A stretch of 64,000 nt of DNA, taken from positions 1 to 64,000 of the forward strand of contig NZ_QVAI01000026.1 in the NCBI RefSeq assembly GCF_003427025.1. The letters run 5' to 3'. A program made the position numbers and the translations under genes. The DNA comes from Jiangella endophytica (GTDB lineage Bacteria > Actinomycetota > Actinomycetes > Jiangellales > Jiangellaceae). Below, one piece after another: positions 32,817 to 41,691 of the stretch; within the stretch, counting starts at the first letter, position 1; each line of letters starts with the position of its first letter. The notes under the pieces are model-generated. The model worked only from the letters and a program-made list of their open reading frames with translations. It did no database searches and had not been told where the DNA came from.

Positions 32817-33245
32817 TCAGCCGGCGTCGTGGTAGGCGGCCAGCGCGGCCTGGGCGATCTGGACGTCGGCGGCGCTGCTGGCGCCGCTGACGCCGACTGC
32901 TCCGCAGCAGTGACCGTCCACCACGATCGGGAAGCCGCCATCGAAGGTGGCGATCGGCGAACTGAGCGCGGCGGCCAGACCGTAGAACGGCGCGCCGGGC
33001 ACCACACCGGCGCCGATGTCGCCGGACGGCTTGGCCAGGCCGGCGGCGGCGCGGGCCTTCGCGGCCGCCAGGTCCAGCGACGCGGTGACCGCGTCGTGGT
33101 GCCGGTACGAGGCGATGACGCCGGCCCGGTCGACGACGCAGATCGTGACACGGGCGGACTGCTCGGCCGCGAGGCGGGCGCCGTGGGTGACAGCGGCCAG
33201 CGCGCGGTCGCCGTCCACGACGGGGCGGTCAGTGGGCGTGGACAT
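32817..33245 (-). CDS. GlcG/HbpS-like (DUF336) protein
   Basis: The 142-residue protein is a heme-degrading/GlcG family member: ALAAVTHGARLAAEQSARVTICVVDRAG, a central GDIGAGVVPGAPFYGLAAAL, then DGGFPIVVDGHCCGAVGVSGASSAADVQIAQAAL. Members accompany flavin and alcohol oxidases in many catabolic operons and may bind heme, cobalamin or a pathway intermediate. ATG 33245 lies 17 bases inside the GMC gene end. A 29-base gap separates it from the FAD gene downstream. Confidence 0.88.
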   Translation of the reverse strand: MSTPTDRPVVDGDRALAAVTHGARLAAEQSARVTICVVDRAGVIASYRHHDAVTASLDLAAAKARAAAGLAKPSGDIGAGVVPGAPFYGLAAALSSPIATFDGGFPIVVDGHCCGAVGVSGASSAADVQIAQAALAAYHDAG

Positions 33246-34803
33246 CGTGGCCCACCCCCGCACCAGCGAGGACGAGCCGGTCGCCCAGCAGCAGTTCGGC
33301 CGCCTTCTCGCCGATCATCATGGCCGGCGCGTGCGTGTTGACACTGGGGATCGTCGGCATGATCGAGGCGTCCGCGACGCGCAGCGCCTCGACACCGCGC
33401 ACCGTGAGCTCGGGATCGACGACGGCGTCGTCGTCCACGCCCATCCGGCAGGTGCCGACCTGGTGGTGGTAGGGGATGCAAGTCCGCCTGCCGTACTCCT
33501 CCAGTTCGGCCCGGCCGCGTCGCCCGGGATCCGGCGCCAGGAGGGTCGTGCCGAAGGGGGCGAACGGCGCCGACGAGCCGATGGCCAGCGCGATCTCCAG
33601 GGCGTCGACCAGCGCTTCCCGGTCGTAGCGCTGGGACAGGTAGGCGGGGTCGATCACCGGTGCGTCGAACGGGTCGGCCGAGCGCAGGGTCAGCCGGCCG
33701 CGCGCCTTGGGTCGGACGATCCCGGCGGCGATCGTGAAGCCGTGCTCCGGGACGGGGTAGCCGTCGACCGGCTTGACGAAGTGCATCAGCAGCGGCTGCA
33801 GGTCGGGGACCAGGAGGTCGTCGTGGGTCTTCCAGAACAGCATCGTGTCCATGTTGTTGCCGCCGGGTCGTGGCGGCTCGGCCGTCGTCTCGAACGTCAC
33901 CGGCGACACGAGATGGTCGTGCAGGTTCTCCCCCACGCCGGGTGCGTGGACCACCGGGTCGATGCCCAGTGACCGCAACGCGGCGGCGTCGCCGATCCCC
34001 GACCGCAGCAGGATCGCCGGGCTCTCGATCACACCAGCTGACACGATCACCTCCCGGCGCGCTCTGATGGTGTGCAGCGCGCCGTCGGAGCCGGCGACCT
34101 CGACGCCGACGCAGCGCCCGGCCTCGATCACCAGCCGGTTCACCCGAGTGCCGAGGTGGAGCGAGAGACGCGGGTGGTCGAGGACCGGCCACAGGAAGGC
34201 ACGCGAGGCCGAGACCCGTTCGCCACCGGACGTGGTCGTATCGACGGTTCCGACGCCGAACATGGACGCGCCGTTGAAGTCGGTGTTCTCGGGGATGCCG
34301 ATGGAACGCGCGCCCTCGATGAACGCCTCGGTCAGCGGGTTGCCCCGTTCGACCCGCGACACCGGGAGCGGTCCGGAGTCGCTGTGCCAGGCCGAGCTCC
34401 CCAGCTGGTGGTTCTCGCTGCGCAGGAAGAGCGGGAACACCGAGTCCCAGCCCCACCCGTGGCACCCGTCGTACTCCCAGGCGTCGTAGTCGAGGCGGTG
34501 GCCGCGCACGTAGATCATCCCGTTGATCGAGCTGGTGCCGCCGAGGATCCTGCCGCGCGGCCAGCCGAGCGTGCGCCCGCGCAGGTCCTTCTGGGGCACG
34601 GTCTGGTAGGCCCAGTCGTAGGGCCCGCCCCACAGGCCCCGCCAGTTCTCGGCGCGGCCGATCTCCTCGATGCCGTGGTCCGGGCCGCCGGCCTCGATGA
34701 GCGCCACCCGCCCGACGTCGGAGTCGACGAGGCGTCGCGCGATGACGCTGCCGGCCGACCCCGACCCGATGACGATGTAGTCGTACTCGTTCTGTTCGGA
34801 CAT
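33229..34803 (-). CDS. GMC-family oxidoreductase (choline dehydrogenase-like)
   Basis: The 524-residue protein has the N-terminal FAD motif YIVIGSGSAGSVIARRLVDS, the GMC signature GRTLGWPRGRILGGTSSINGMIYVRGH (about 75-101), and the second signature GVIESPAILLRSGIG. The active-site histidine is in YHHQVGTCRMG and the second active-site position in SVNTHAPAMMIGE is Asn-Thr-His. It should oxidise a primary or secondary alcohol to the carbonyl. Whether O2 or another acceptor takes the electrons is not evident. It is followed directly by the GlcG-like gene. Confidence 0.94.
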   Translation of the reverse strand: MSEQNEYDYIVIGSGSAGSVIARRLVDSDVGRVALIEAGGPDHGIEEIGRAENWRGLWGGPYDWAYQTVPQKDLRGRTLGWPRGRILGGTSSINGMIYVRGHRLDYDAWEYDGCHGWGWDSVFPLFLRSENHQLGSSAWHSDSGPLPVSRVERGNPLTEAFIEGARSIGIPENTDFNGASMFGVGTVDTTTSGGERVSASRAFLWPVLDHPRLSLHLGTRVNRLVIEAGRCVGVEVAGSDGALHTIRARREVIVSAGVIESPAILLRSGIGDAAALRSLGIDPVVHAPGVGENLHDHLVSPVTFETTAEPPRPGGNNMDTMLFWKTHDDLLVPDLQPLLMHFVKPVDGYPVPEHGFTIAAGIVRPKARGRLTLRSADPFDAPVIDPAYLSQRYDREALVDALEIALAIGSSAPFAPFGTTLLAPDPGRRGRAELEEYGRRTCIPYHHQVGTCRMGVDDDAVVDPELTVRGVEALRVADASIMPTIPSVNTHAPAMMIGEKAAELLLGDRLVLAGAGVGHDVHAH

Positions 34804-34810
34804 GATCGGC

Positions 34811-36178
34811 TCACTTCCTGGGGTTGCGGGCGTCGAGGTGCTCGGTCAGATGGGTGGCGAGGGCGTACAGACGCGCCTCGCCGCCGGGTGGGCCCACGAG
34901 CTGGATGCCCGCGGGCAGCCCGTCGGCGTCGTGTCCGGCCGGGACGCTCAGGGCGGGGAACCCGGCCACGGCGGCGACGCTGTTGTAGCGCAGCATTGCC
35001 GGGGAGGAGAGCTCGAACGTCCCCGCCGCCGTCTGCACGGTCTCAACGCCGTGCTCGAGCCGGGTGAACGGGAACACCGGCAGCACGAGGACGCCGTCGG
35101 GCCCGAGCACCGACAGCGATCGCGAGACCACCGCGGCGCGGTCATCGGCGGCCCGTGCGTACTGCTCCGGGGTGATGTCCGCGCCGACGCGGAGCCCGGC
35201 GAGGACGTCGTCGCCGTACTCGGTGGCCCGTGCGTGCAGCCACGGCGCGTGGTAATCGGCGGCTTCCCGCAGGAACATGGTCTCCGCGATAGCGACCGAC
35301 TCCGCGACCCAGCCGGTGTCGGCGGCCCGATCGACCCGGCCGACCCCGTCCAGGGCCGCCAACACCGCCGACATCGTCTCGGCGACCGGCTGGGCCAGCG
35401 CGTCGCCCTCATGAGCCGTCACGAACCGCAGCCCGACGGACGAGGACAGCGGCACGTCCGGCGCCGCCGGCCGGGCCGTGAGCACCTCGAGGACGGCGGC
35501 GTTGTCGGCGATCGTGCGGGTCATGGGCCCGACGGTGTCCAGGGTGGGCGCGAGCGGCACGGTGCCTTCCACGGGGACGGCGCCGAAGGTCGGCCGCAGC
35601 CCGACGGTCCGGGTCAGCGACGCCGGCATCCGCACCGACCCGCAGGTGTCAGTGCCGAGCGCGATCGTGCACAGGCCCGCGGCGACTGCCACCGCGGACC
35701 CGCCCGACGAGCCGCCGGGCGACAGGCCCGGACCTAGCGGGTTGGCCACCGGCCCCCAGTGCGGGTTGTCGCTGGTGCCGCCGAGCGCGAACTCGTGCAT
35801 GTTCGTGCTGCCGACGACGATCGCCCCGGCGGCCGTCAGCCGGGCGACGGCGGGCGCGTCGGCCGCCGGAACCCGATCACGCAGGATCCGGCTCCCGGCG
35901 CTCGTGCGCCGACCGGCGACATCGATGTTGTCCTTGACCCCGACGGTGACGCCGGCCAGCGGCAGCGAGGCGCCGCCGGCGAGCGCCCGGTCGACCCGTC
36001 GCGCCGCGTCGAGGGCAGCCTGGTGGTCGACCCGGACGAACGCGCGCAGCTCGTCGTTGGCCGCGTCGATGGCCGCGAGCGAGCGCTCCACCTCCGCGAC
36101 GGCCGACGTGACCCCCGTGCGTATCCGCTCGGGCAGTTCGCGGACGCCCGGCAGCGCCGCGGTCGAGAATCCGGTCAT
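34811..36178 (-). CDS. Amidase-signature hydrolase 2 of operon D
   Basis: The 455-residue enzyme has Lys82 (VGVKDNIDVAG), Ser157 (SPGGSSGGS) and Ser181 (GTDTCGSV), an intact amidase triad. It differs clearly from amidase 1 in N-terminal helices and C-terminal half (DHAPWLHARATEYGDDVLAGLR against a shorter equivalent), so it is not a recent duplication. ATG 36178 overlaps the ribose-type permease stop as ATGA. It sits directly after the importer, so it may act first on the imported compound. Confidence 0.93.
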   Translation of the reverse strand: MTGFSTAALPGVRELPERIRTGVTSAVAEVERSLAAIDAANDELRAFVRVDHQAALDAARRVDRALAGGASLPLAGVTVGVKDNIDVAGRRTSAGSRILRDRVPAADAPAVARLTAAGAIVVGSTNMHEFALGGTSDNPHWGPVANPLGPGLSPGGSSGGSAVAVAAGLCTIALGTDTCGSVRMPASLTRTVGLRPTFGAVPVEGTVPLAPTLDTVGPMTRTIADNAAVLEVLTARPAAPDVPLSSSVGLRFVTAHEGDALAQPVAETMSAVLAALDGVGRVDRAADTGWVAESVAIAETMFLREAADYHAPWLHARATEYGDDVLAGLRVGADITPEQYARAADDRAAVVSRSLSVLGPDGVLVLPVFPFTRLEHGVETVQTAAGTFELSSPAMLRYNSVAAVAGFPALSVPAGHDADGLPAGIQLVGPPGGEARLYALATHLTEHLDARNPRK

Positions 36179-37182
36179 CGTGACGATGGCCTCCTCGTGA
36201 GACGACGGGACTGATCGAAGGCGACCGCCAAGATGAGCAGCGCCCCCTGTGCCACGCCCTGCCAGAACGAACCGACGTTCGTCAGGACCAGGCCGTTGCT
36301 CATCACGCCCACGATCAGCAGTCCGAACAGTGTGCCGAGAATCGTGCCGCGGCCGCCCTGCAGGCTCGTACCGCCGAGGACCACGGCCGTCAGGACGGCG
36401 AGCTCCAGGCCGCTGCCGCCGCCCGGCTCGTAGCCGCGCACCTGCGAGAGGAACAGGACGGTGCCCACGAGCACGCCCAGCCCGACCAGGAGGTAGGCCA
36501 CGAGCGTCACCCGGCCGACGCGGATGCCGTTCAGCCGGGCGGCCGCCTCGTTGGCCCCGACCGCGTACAGGTCGCGGCCGAAGACCGTCGAGCTGAGCAG
36601 CACGTGGCACAGCACCATGACGCCGAGGAGGATCACCACCGACAACGGGATGTCTCCGGGCAGCCGGGTGGCCGCCAGCTCGCTGAACGCGGCGGCCGGC
36701 ACCGACTGGCCGTCGGCGGCGACCTGCGCGAGCCCGCCGAAGATCGCCATCATGCCGAGGGTCGTCACCAGCGAGTTGACGCGGATCACGGTCACGAAGA
36801 ATGCGTTCAGCAGTCCGACCAGCAGCGCCACGCCGCCCGCGGCCGCCAGCGCCCCGGCGGCCTGACCGGTGTCGCGGGCGATCACCGCGAAGGTCGCGGT
36901 GGCGAACGCCAATGAGGAACCCACCGACAGGTCGAACCTGCTGGAGATCATCAGCATCGTGACGGGTGCGGCGATGATGCCGGTGACCGCGATCGAGTCG
37001 ACGACGTTGAGCAGGTTCGACACCGTCAGGAAGTAGGGCGACGCCAGGGAGAAGAACACGCTCAACGCGATCAACAGCGACCCCAGCGCCCACGCCTGTG
37101 GCAGCCGCCTGGGTGCCCGCTGCGGTGCCCGCGTCGTCGCCGGAGCCCGGTTCTCGGGCTCGGCCGTGAGTCTCGTGGTCAT
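36175..37182 (-). CDS. Ribose/sugar-type ABC permease (RbsC-like)
   Basis: The 335-residue membrane protein is of the BPD-type 2 (RbsC/AraH) group. It has about eight to ten hydrophobic segments, with FLTVSNLLNVVDSIAVTGIIAAPVTMLMISSRFDLSVGSSLA (about 51-92) and the cytoplasmic loop VGANEAAARLNGIRVGRVTLVAYLL. The C-terminus contains GGTSLQGGRGTILGTLFGLLIVGVMSNGLVL. It forms a homodimer channel in this importer class, so a single permease gene is enough. Confidence 0.94.
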   Translation of the reverse strand: MTTRLTAEPENRAPATTRAPQRAPRRLPQAWALGSLLIALSVFFSLASPYFLTVSNLLNVVDSIAVTGIIAAPVTMLMISSRFDLSVGSSLAFATATFAVIARDTGQAAGALAAAGGVALLVGLLNAFFVTVIRVNSLVTTLGMMAIFGGLAQVAADGQSVPAAAFSELAATRLPGDIPLSVVILLGVMVLCHVLLSSTVFGRDLYAVGANEAAARLNGIRVGRVTLVAYLLVGLGVLVGTVLFLSQVRGYEPGGGSGLELAVLTAVVLGGTSLQGGRGTILGTLFGLLIVGVMSNGLVLTNVGSFWQGVAQGALLILAVAFDQSRRLTRRPSSR

Positions 37183-37183
37183 G

Positions 37184-38701
37184 TCACGTCACCGCCAATC
37201 TCGTGAGCGCCTCGGCGCAGATGTCGTCACCGCGCAACTCGCCGACGACTCGTCCACGGTTCATGACGAGCACCCGGTCGGCGCAGGAGACGGCCTCATC
37301 GACGTCGCTCGTCGCGGCGAGAACCCCGCGGCCGCCGTCGACGAACCCGCGCAGGGCCGTGTAGATATCCCGGCGCGAGGCGACGTCCACGCCGCGGGTG
37401 GGCTCGAGCAGGGCGAGCACGTCCACGCCGTACTCCAGCCACCGGCCGAGCAGGATCTTCTGCTGGTTGCCCCCGGACAGCTGGGCGACCTCGATCTCCG
37501 GTGAGGCGACGTTCTTCAGGAACAGCGGTTCCTTCCACCGCCCGTAGACCCCGCGTTCGGCGCCGGACCGGATGAGCCGCGACCAGTGCGCGAGGCGGCG
37601 CCACGACGGCACCGCGAGGTTCCGCGCCGCGGACAACGGCGAGAAGAGTCCCTCTGCCTTGCGGTCGAGGGCGACCAGGCCGACACCGCGCGCGATGAGA
37701 CGGCTCGGCGTCGCCCGCTGCACGACCTGGTCCCGGACCCGGAGGATCCCGGACGTCAACGAAATGTCGCCGGCCGCGGCCCGGACCGCCTCGACCGCCC
37801 CGGAGCCGAGCTTGCCGTAAAGCATGACCGCCTCGCCGGCCGCGACCCGCAGATCCAGAGCGTCGAACGCTCCGGCGACACCAGCCTGCGACAGCGAGAG
37901 CAACGGCGCGGAGTCGTTGTCCGCGCCGCGGGATGCGGTGCGCCCGCCGGTGCCGGCGTCCGCACCGCGCGAACGTTCCGCGCCGACCATGGCAGTCACG
38001 ATCCTGGCGGTGTCGCAGCTCGCCGTCGCCGCCTGCAGGGTGGTCCTGCCGTCACGCAGGACCTGGACCCGGTCGGCGATCTGCGCGACCTCGTCGAGCC
38101 GGTGGGTGATGTAGATCATCGCGACGTCGCGCGCCCGCAGCCGCCGCAGCAGGTCGAACAGGCGTTGCGTCTCGTACTCCGACAGCGCCGCGGTCGGCTC
38201 GTCGAGGATGAGCACCGTCACCTCGCGCGAGATCGCGCGAGCGATCTCGACAAGCTGCCGCTCCCCCAGACTGAGCTGCTCGACCGGGACGCTGACGTCG
38301 ATGACCTCGGCCATGTCCAACTCGGCCAGCGCCTCGCGGGCCCGGCGGCGCACCGCCGGCCAGTCCACGAGGCCGGCACGATGCGCGAGCCGGCCGAGCG
38401 CGATGTTCTCCGCCACCGACAGCGACCCCGCGTCGGTGATCTCCTGCGAGATGTAGCCGATGCGGTGGTCCCGGGAGTCCTGCGGAGTGAGGGCGCCGGT
38501 CGTCGTGCCATCGATCTCGATGACACCGGCGTCGGGCGCCTCTACCCCGGCAATGATCTTGACCAGGGTGGACTTGCCCGCGCCGTTCTCGCCCAGCAGC
38601 GCCAGCACCTCACCCCGGCCGACCTGCAGGTCGATGCCATGGAGTACCGGCACGCCGGCGAAGCCTTTAAGGATGCCCCTCAGGGCCAGCTGTGCGCACA
38701 T
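37184..38701 (-). CDS. Ribose/sugar-type ABC ATPase (RbsA-like, double domain)
   Basis: The 505-residue protein has two ABC domains. Domain 1 is canonical: GENGAGKST (about 37-45), LSLGERQ signature region and VLILDEPTAALSEYE. Domain 2 is degenerate: the Walker A region reads MLYGKLGSGAVEAVRAAAG, lacking the lysine of the GKS/T core, and the Walker B region reads VLALLEPTRGVDV with leucine in place of the usual aspartate. The signature LSGGNQQK is intact. Degenerate second domains are normal in this class, but loss of the Walker B aspartate goes further than usual. I use ATG 38701; a TTG two codons earlier is possible. Confidence 0.93.
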   Translation of the reverse strand: MCAQLALRGILKGFAGVPVLHGIDLQVGRGEVLALLGENGAGKSTLVKIIAGVEAPDAGVIEIDGTTTGALTPQDSRDHRIGYISQEITDAGSLSVAENIALGRLAHRAGLVDWPAVRRRAREALAELDMAEVIDVSVPVEQLSLGERQLVEIARAISREVTVLILDEPTAALSEYETQRLFDLLRRLRARDVAMIYITHRLDEVAQIADRVQVLRDGRTTLQAATASCDTARIVTAMVGAERSRGADAGTGGRTASRGADNDSAPLLSLSQAGVAGAFDALDLRVAAGEAVMLYGKLGSGAVEAVRAAAGDISLTSGILRVRDQVVQRATPSRLIARGVGLVALDRKAEGLFSPLSAARNLAVPSWRRLAHWSRLIRSGAERGVYGRWKEPLFLKNVASPEIEVAQLSGGNQQKILLGRWLEYGVDVLALLEPTRGVDVASRRDIYTALRGFVDGGRGVLAATSDVDEAVSCADRVLVMNRGRVVGELRGDDICAEALTRLAVT

Positions 38702-38703
38702 CG

Positions 38704-39738
38704 TCAACAGCCCGTCGTGTCGTACAGATCGCCGACGTTGGCGGCGTTCGCGACCTCGACCGGCGTACCCAGCACCGCGCCCGGAAGCTCCTCACCGTCC
38801 AGGACCTGGAGCAGGTACGGGATCGCGACCTCGCCCAGCCGCTCGGGGAAATAGGCGACGCTGGTGATGAAGTTCGGGTTGGTGGCCAGCTCGCACACGG
38901 CCGAGGAGTCCAGCGCCTGACCGGCGAAGAACACGTCGTCCTCGCGGGAGGCGGCCTGCGCGGCGCTGTGGGCGCCGAGCACGGCATAGTCGGCGACACC
39001 GACGACCATGATGCGCTCTGCCGTGGGCACGGAGCTGAGCAGGTCCCGAAACGCGTCTCGCGCCTCGGTCGGCGTCAGAGCCTCGAACGTGCGCTCGTCG
39101 GTGATCTCACCACACACCGATGCGAAGCCCTCCCGGAATCCGCCCATGCGCTGGGTGTTCGCGTCACCCAGCATGCTCAGCTCGATCGACACGTACAGGT
39201 CGTACTCGCAGTCGAAGCTCTCCTCGATGTGACGGCCCAGGGCCTCTCCGCCCAGCCGCCCGGCCTCGAAGTTGTCAACCCTGATGTTGACCTCCTCGCA
39301 GGGCTTCTGCGGGAAGTTCAGACCGATCACCGGGACGTCCGGACCGGCCGCGCAGATCGACTCCGCTGCCGACACGGTAAGCTGGTAGAGGAAGTACGCG
39401 TCGAGGTCGAGCGCGCTGAATCGGCGGGCGCAGTCCAGCGCCGTCGACGCCTGGCCCTCCGCGTCGCACACGACCAGCTCGATGCCGGCGATGCCTGCGT
39501 ATTCGCGCACGCTCTCGGTGTACTGGTGGTTGACGGGGACGGCCTCGTTGGCCGAGATGTAGCCGACCCGCAGGCCCTCGCCACTGCCCGGCTCGACGGT
39601 GAGGAAGTCCACCGGAACGGGGGTCTCCTCCGCCGACGCCGCCTCGACGTCGGTGTCGGCGGCCGGCTGCTCGCTGCACGCCGCCAGCACGAGGGCGGCG
39701 AGGACGGCCAGGCCGGCGCCGAAGGTGATTCTGGCCAT
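38704..39738 (-). CDS. Periplasmic-binding-protein type 1 lipoprotein (sugar-type), first gene of operon D
   Basis: The 344-residue lipoprotein has lipobox LAAC with Cys21. The mature chain has the type 1 binding fold: LRVGYISANEAVPVNHQYTESVREYAGIAGIELVVCDAEG, PVIGLNFPQKPCEEVNIRVDNFEAGRLGGEALGRHI and the hinge TPTEARDAFRDLLSSVP. Several cysteines in the mature chain (for example DCARRF, SICAAG, KPCEEV, DCEYD) could form disulfides outside the cell. ATG 39738 precedes the signal peptide; the longer frame upstream lacks one. Despite the sugar-type family, the pathway genes point to an amide or alcohol ligand. Confidence 0.93.
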   Translation of the reverse strand: MARITFGAGLAVLAALVLAACSEQPAADTDVEAASAEETPVPVDFLTVEPGSGEGLRVGYISANEAVPVNHQYTESVREYAGIAGIELVVCDAEGQASTALDCARRFSALDLDAYFLYQLTVSAAESICAAGPDVPVIGLNFPQKPCEEVNIRVDNFEAGRLGGEALGRHIEESFDCEYDLYVSIELSMLGDANTQRMGGFREGFASVCGEITDERTFEALTPTEARDAFRDLLSSVPTAERIMVVGVADYAVLGAHSAAQAASREDDVFFAGQALDSSAVCELATNPNFITSVAYFPERLGEVAIPYLLQVLDGEELPGAVLGTPVEVANAANVGDLYDTTGC

Positions 39739-39840
39739 GCTGGTTCCCTTCACGATTGATAAGCCCCGATCATGGCTTCGTCGACGATGTCCGCGACGCT
39801 TCACGGCGGATGACCCGCCTTCACCCTGCTAGCCCACGAC

Positions 39841-39857
39841 CTTGGAGCAATTCCAAG
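39841..39857. promoter_or_regulatory. Inverted repeat CTTGGA-N5-TCCAAG upstream of operon D
   Basis: CTTGGAGCAATTCCAAG has perfect 6-base arms and lies about 103 bases upstream of the lipoprotein ATG. A third half site TCCAAG follows at about 39864-39869. It may be an operator for operon D; no regulator gene is adjacent. Confidence 0.45.
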
Positions 39858-39902
39858 CCGGTGTCCAAGTCCGATCCGAGACGTACTCATAACGTGACGT
39901 GA

Positions 39903-41654
39903 TCACGATGCGTAGTCCTCACCCAAGGCGTGCCGGACCGCGAGATGGGCGAACACCACGGCAGGGCCCAGGGTGATGCCCGGACCCGGATACCGGCCGC
40001 CCATGATCGAGCGCATGTCGCTGCCAAGGATGTACAGCCGGCCGATCGGCCGCCCACCGGCGTCGAGAGCCCGTGCCCGCTCGTCGGTCGCGAAGCCCGA
40101 CGCCGAGCCGATGTCGCCCGGATACAGCCGGACCGCGTAGTAGGGCGGAGTGCGCAGCGGGCCGAGCGACGGGTTCGGCTCCCTGCCGCGAGCTCCCAAG
40201 TTGCGTTGGTACGGCGTCTCGCCCCGGCAGAACTGCGTGTCCAGGCCTCGCTCGGCGTCGGCGTTGAAGCGTTCGATCGTCTGCCGCAGCACGTCGTTGT
40301 CGACGCCCAGGGCGTCGGCCAGCCGGGCCGGGTCACCGGCCTGCACCACGTAGCCCTCCCGGAGTCGCCGGCGCAGCCCCCACCCACCCGGCCGCACCGC
40401 GCCGATGCCGTACCGGCGCACCGCGGCGGCATCGGCGATCAGAAAGGCCGGCGGGACGACGTCGTGGGCGATCATCGTCTCGCCGAAGGTGTGGTAGGCC
40501 TGGGACTCGTCCAGGTACCGGCGTCCCCCGCTGTCGACCACGAGGAATCCGGGCTTGCCCCGGTCCAGCGCGAAGTGCGGATAGACGCCCTGGCTGCCGT
40601 CGCGGCGGGCCGGCAGCGACACCGGCGCCCAGAACGCGTCGCTGCCCTGGCGGACGAACGCGGCGCCGGCCCCCTCGAGCAGCCGGTGGGCCCGGCCGCG
40701 GTTGCCGTCGGCCACGGCGCTCCACCGCTCCGGCGTCGTGCCCAGCAGCTCGGCGCGGCGTGCGCCGTCGCGGTTGAACCCGCCGGTAGCCGATATCAGC
40801 GCGCTCCGGACTGTGAGCGTCCGCCCCACGGTGCCCGATCGCAGCCGGACACCGGTGACCCCGGAGTCACCGGTGACCAGCTCCGTCGCCTCGGTGTGCA
40901 GGAGCACCGTGGCCGTCGGCCGGGACAGGAGCGTGTACAGCAGCCGCCCGACGAGCGCATTGCCCATCGTCAGGTGCGAGGAGCGGCGGCCGCGCACCCG
41001 GTCGCCGACGTGCCGGATCATCCGTGGCGCGGCCTGCAACGCGGCGCGGAACGAGCCGGCACTGAGCGGGTCGGTCGCGATTACGCTGTACGCCGCGGTC
41101 TCGTCCCGGTTCGGGGCGAACCCGCCGAGCACCGTGAACTCCTTCAGGGGCGGCCGGATCAGCGCGAGGGCCGGCCCGAGGAGCCGGCCGTCGAAGTCGA
41201 CGGCCTCGATGGCGCGTCCCTGGATCGCGGCGCCGTCGACGTCACCGACGTAGTCCGGGTGGTGCGAGCGCTGGACGAACCGCGCCGCCGTGGTGCGCTC
41301 GATGAGCTCGATGGCGGCACCCGCCTCGTCGAGGAACGTCTCACGCAGCGCCGCCAGGTCGTCGGCCCCGATCAGCTGCTCCAGGTACCGTCCGGCCCGC
41401 ACCCGGTCCTCCGCAGGCGAGAGACCGTCGCTCCCGTACCGGCCGGGCGCCCAGAGCGTTCCCGCCGTCAGGGCGCTGGTACCGCCGACGAGCCCGGCCG
41501 CCTCGACGATCAGCACCCGAGCACCGGCGCCGGCGGCCAGCGCACCGGCGGTCAGGCCGGCCGCGCCGGCCCCGAGCACGATGACGTCGAACGCGTCGCC
41601 CTCCTCGAGGGTGTCGAGCCGGGCCACGAGCTCGTGCTGTCGCGTGCCTGCCAT
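39903..41654 (-). CDS. FAD-dependent dehydrogenase, 3-ketosteroid-dehydrogenase/fumarate-reductase-like
   Basis: The 583-residue flavoprotein is of the FAD_binding_2 type. The N-terminal motif is FDVIVLGAGAAGLTAGALAAGAGARVLIVEAA, followed by VGGTSALTAGTLWAPG, as in KstD-like dehydrogenases. It has GRRYLDESQAYHTFGETM and the C-terminal YPGDIGSASGFATDERARALDAGGRPIGRLYILGSDMRSIMGGRYPGPGITLGPAVVFAHLA. Such enzymes introduce or remove a C=C bond next to a carbonyl. GGGAGGA about 8-14 bases upstream supports ATG 41654. It is the last gene of operon C, after a 37-base gap. Confidence 0.91.
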   Translation of the reverse strand: MAGTRQHELVARLDTLEEGDAFDVIVLGAGAAGLTAGALAAGAGARVLIVEAAGLVGGTSALTAGTLWAPGRYGSDGLSPAEDRVRAGRYLEQLIGADDLAALRETFLDEAGAAIELIERTTAARFVQRSHHPDYVGDVDGAAIQGRAIEAVDFDGRLLGPALALIRPPLKEFTVLGGFAPNRDETAAYSVIATDPLSAGSFRAALQAAPRMIRHVGDRVRGRRSSHLTMGNALVGRLLYTLLSRPTATVLLHTEATELVTGDSGVTGVRLRSGTVGRTLTVRSALISATGGFNRDGARRAELLGTTPERWSAVADGNRGRAHRLLEGAGAAFVRQGSDAFWAPVSLPARRDGSQGVYPHFALDRGKPGFLVVDSGGRRYLDESQAYHTFGETMIAHDVVPPAFLIADAAAVRRYGIGAVRPGGWGLRRRLREGYVVQAGDPARLADALGVDNDVLRQTIERFNADAERGLDTQFCRGETPYQRNLGARGREPNPSLGPLRTPPYYAVRLYPGDIGSASGFATDERARALDAGGRPIGRLYILGSDMRSIMGGRYPGPGITLGPAVVFAHLAVRHALGEDYAS

Positions 41655-41691
41655 ACTCCGTTCCTCCCTTGGTCTGCGCTGAGGCTGGGAC

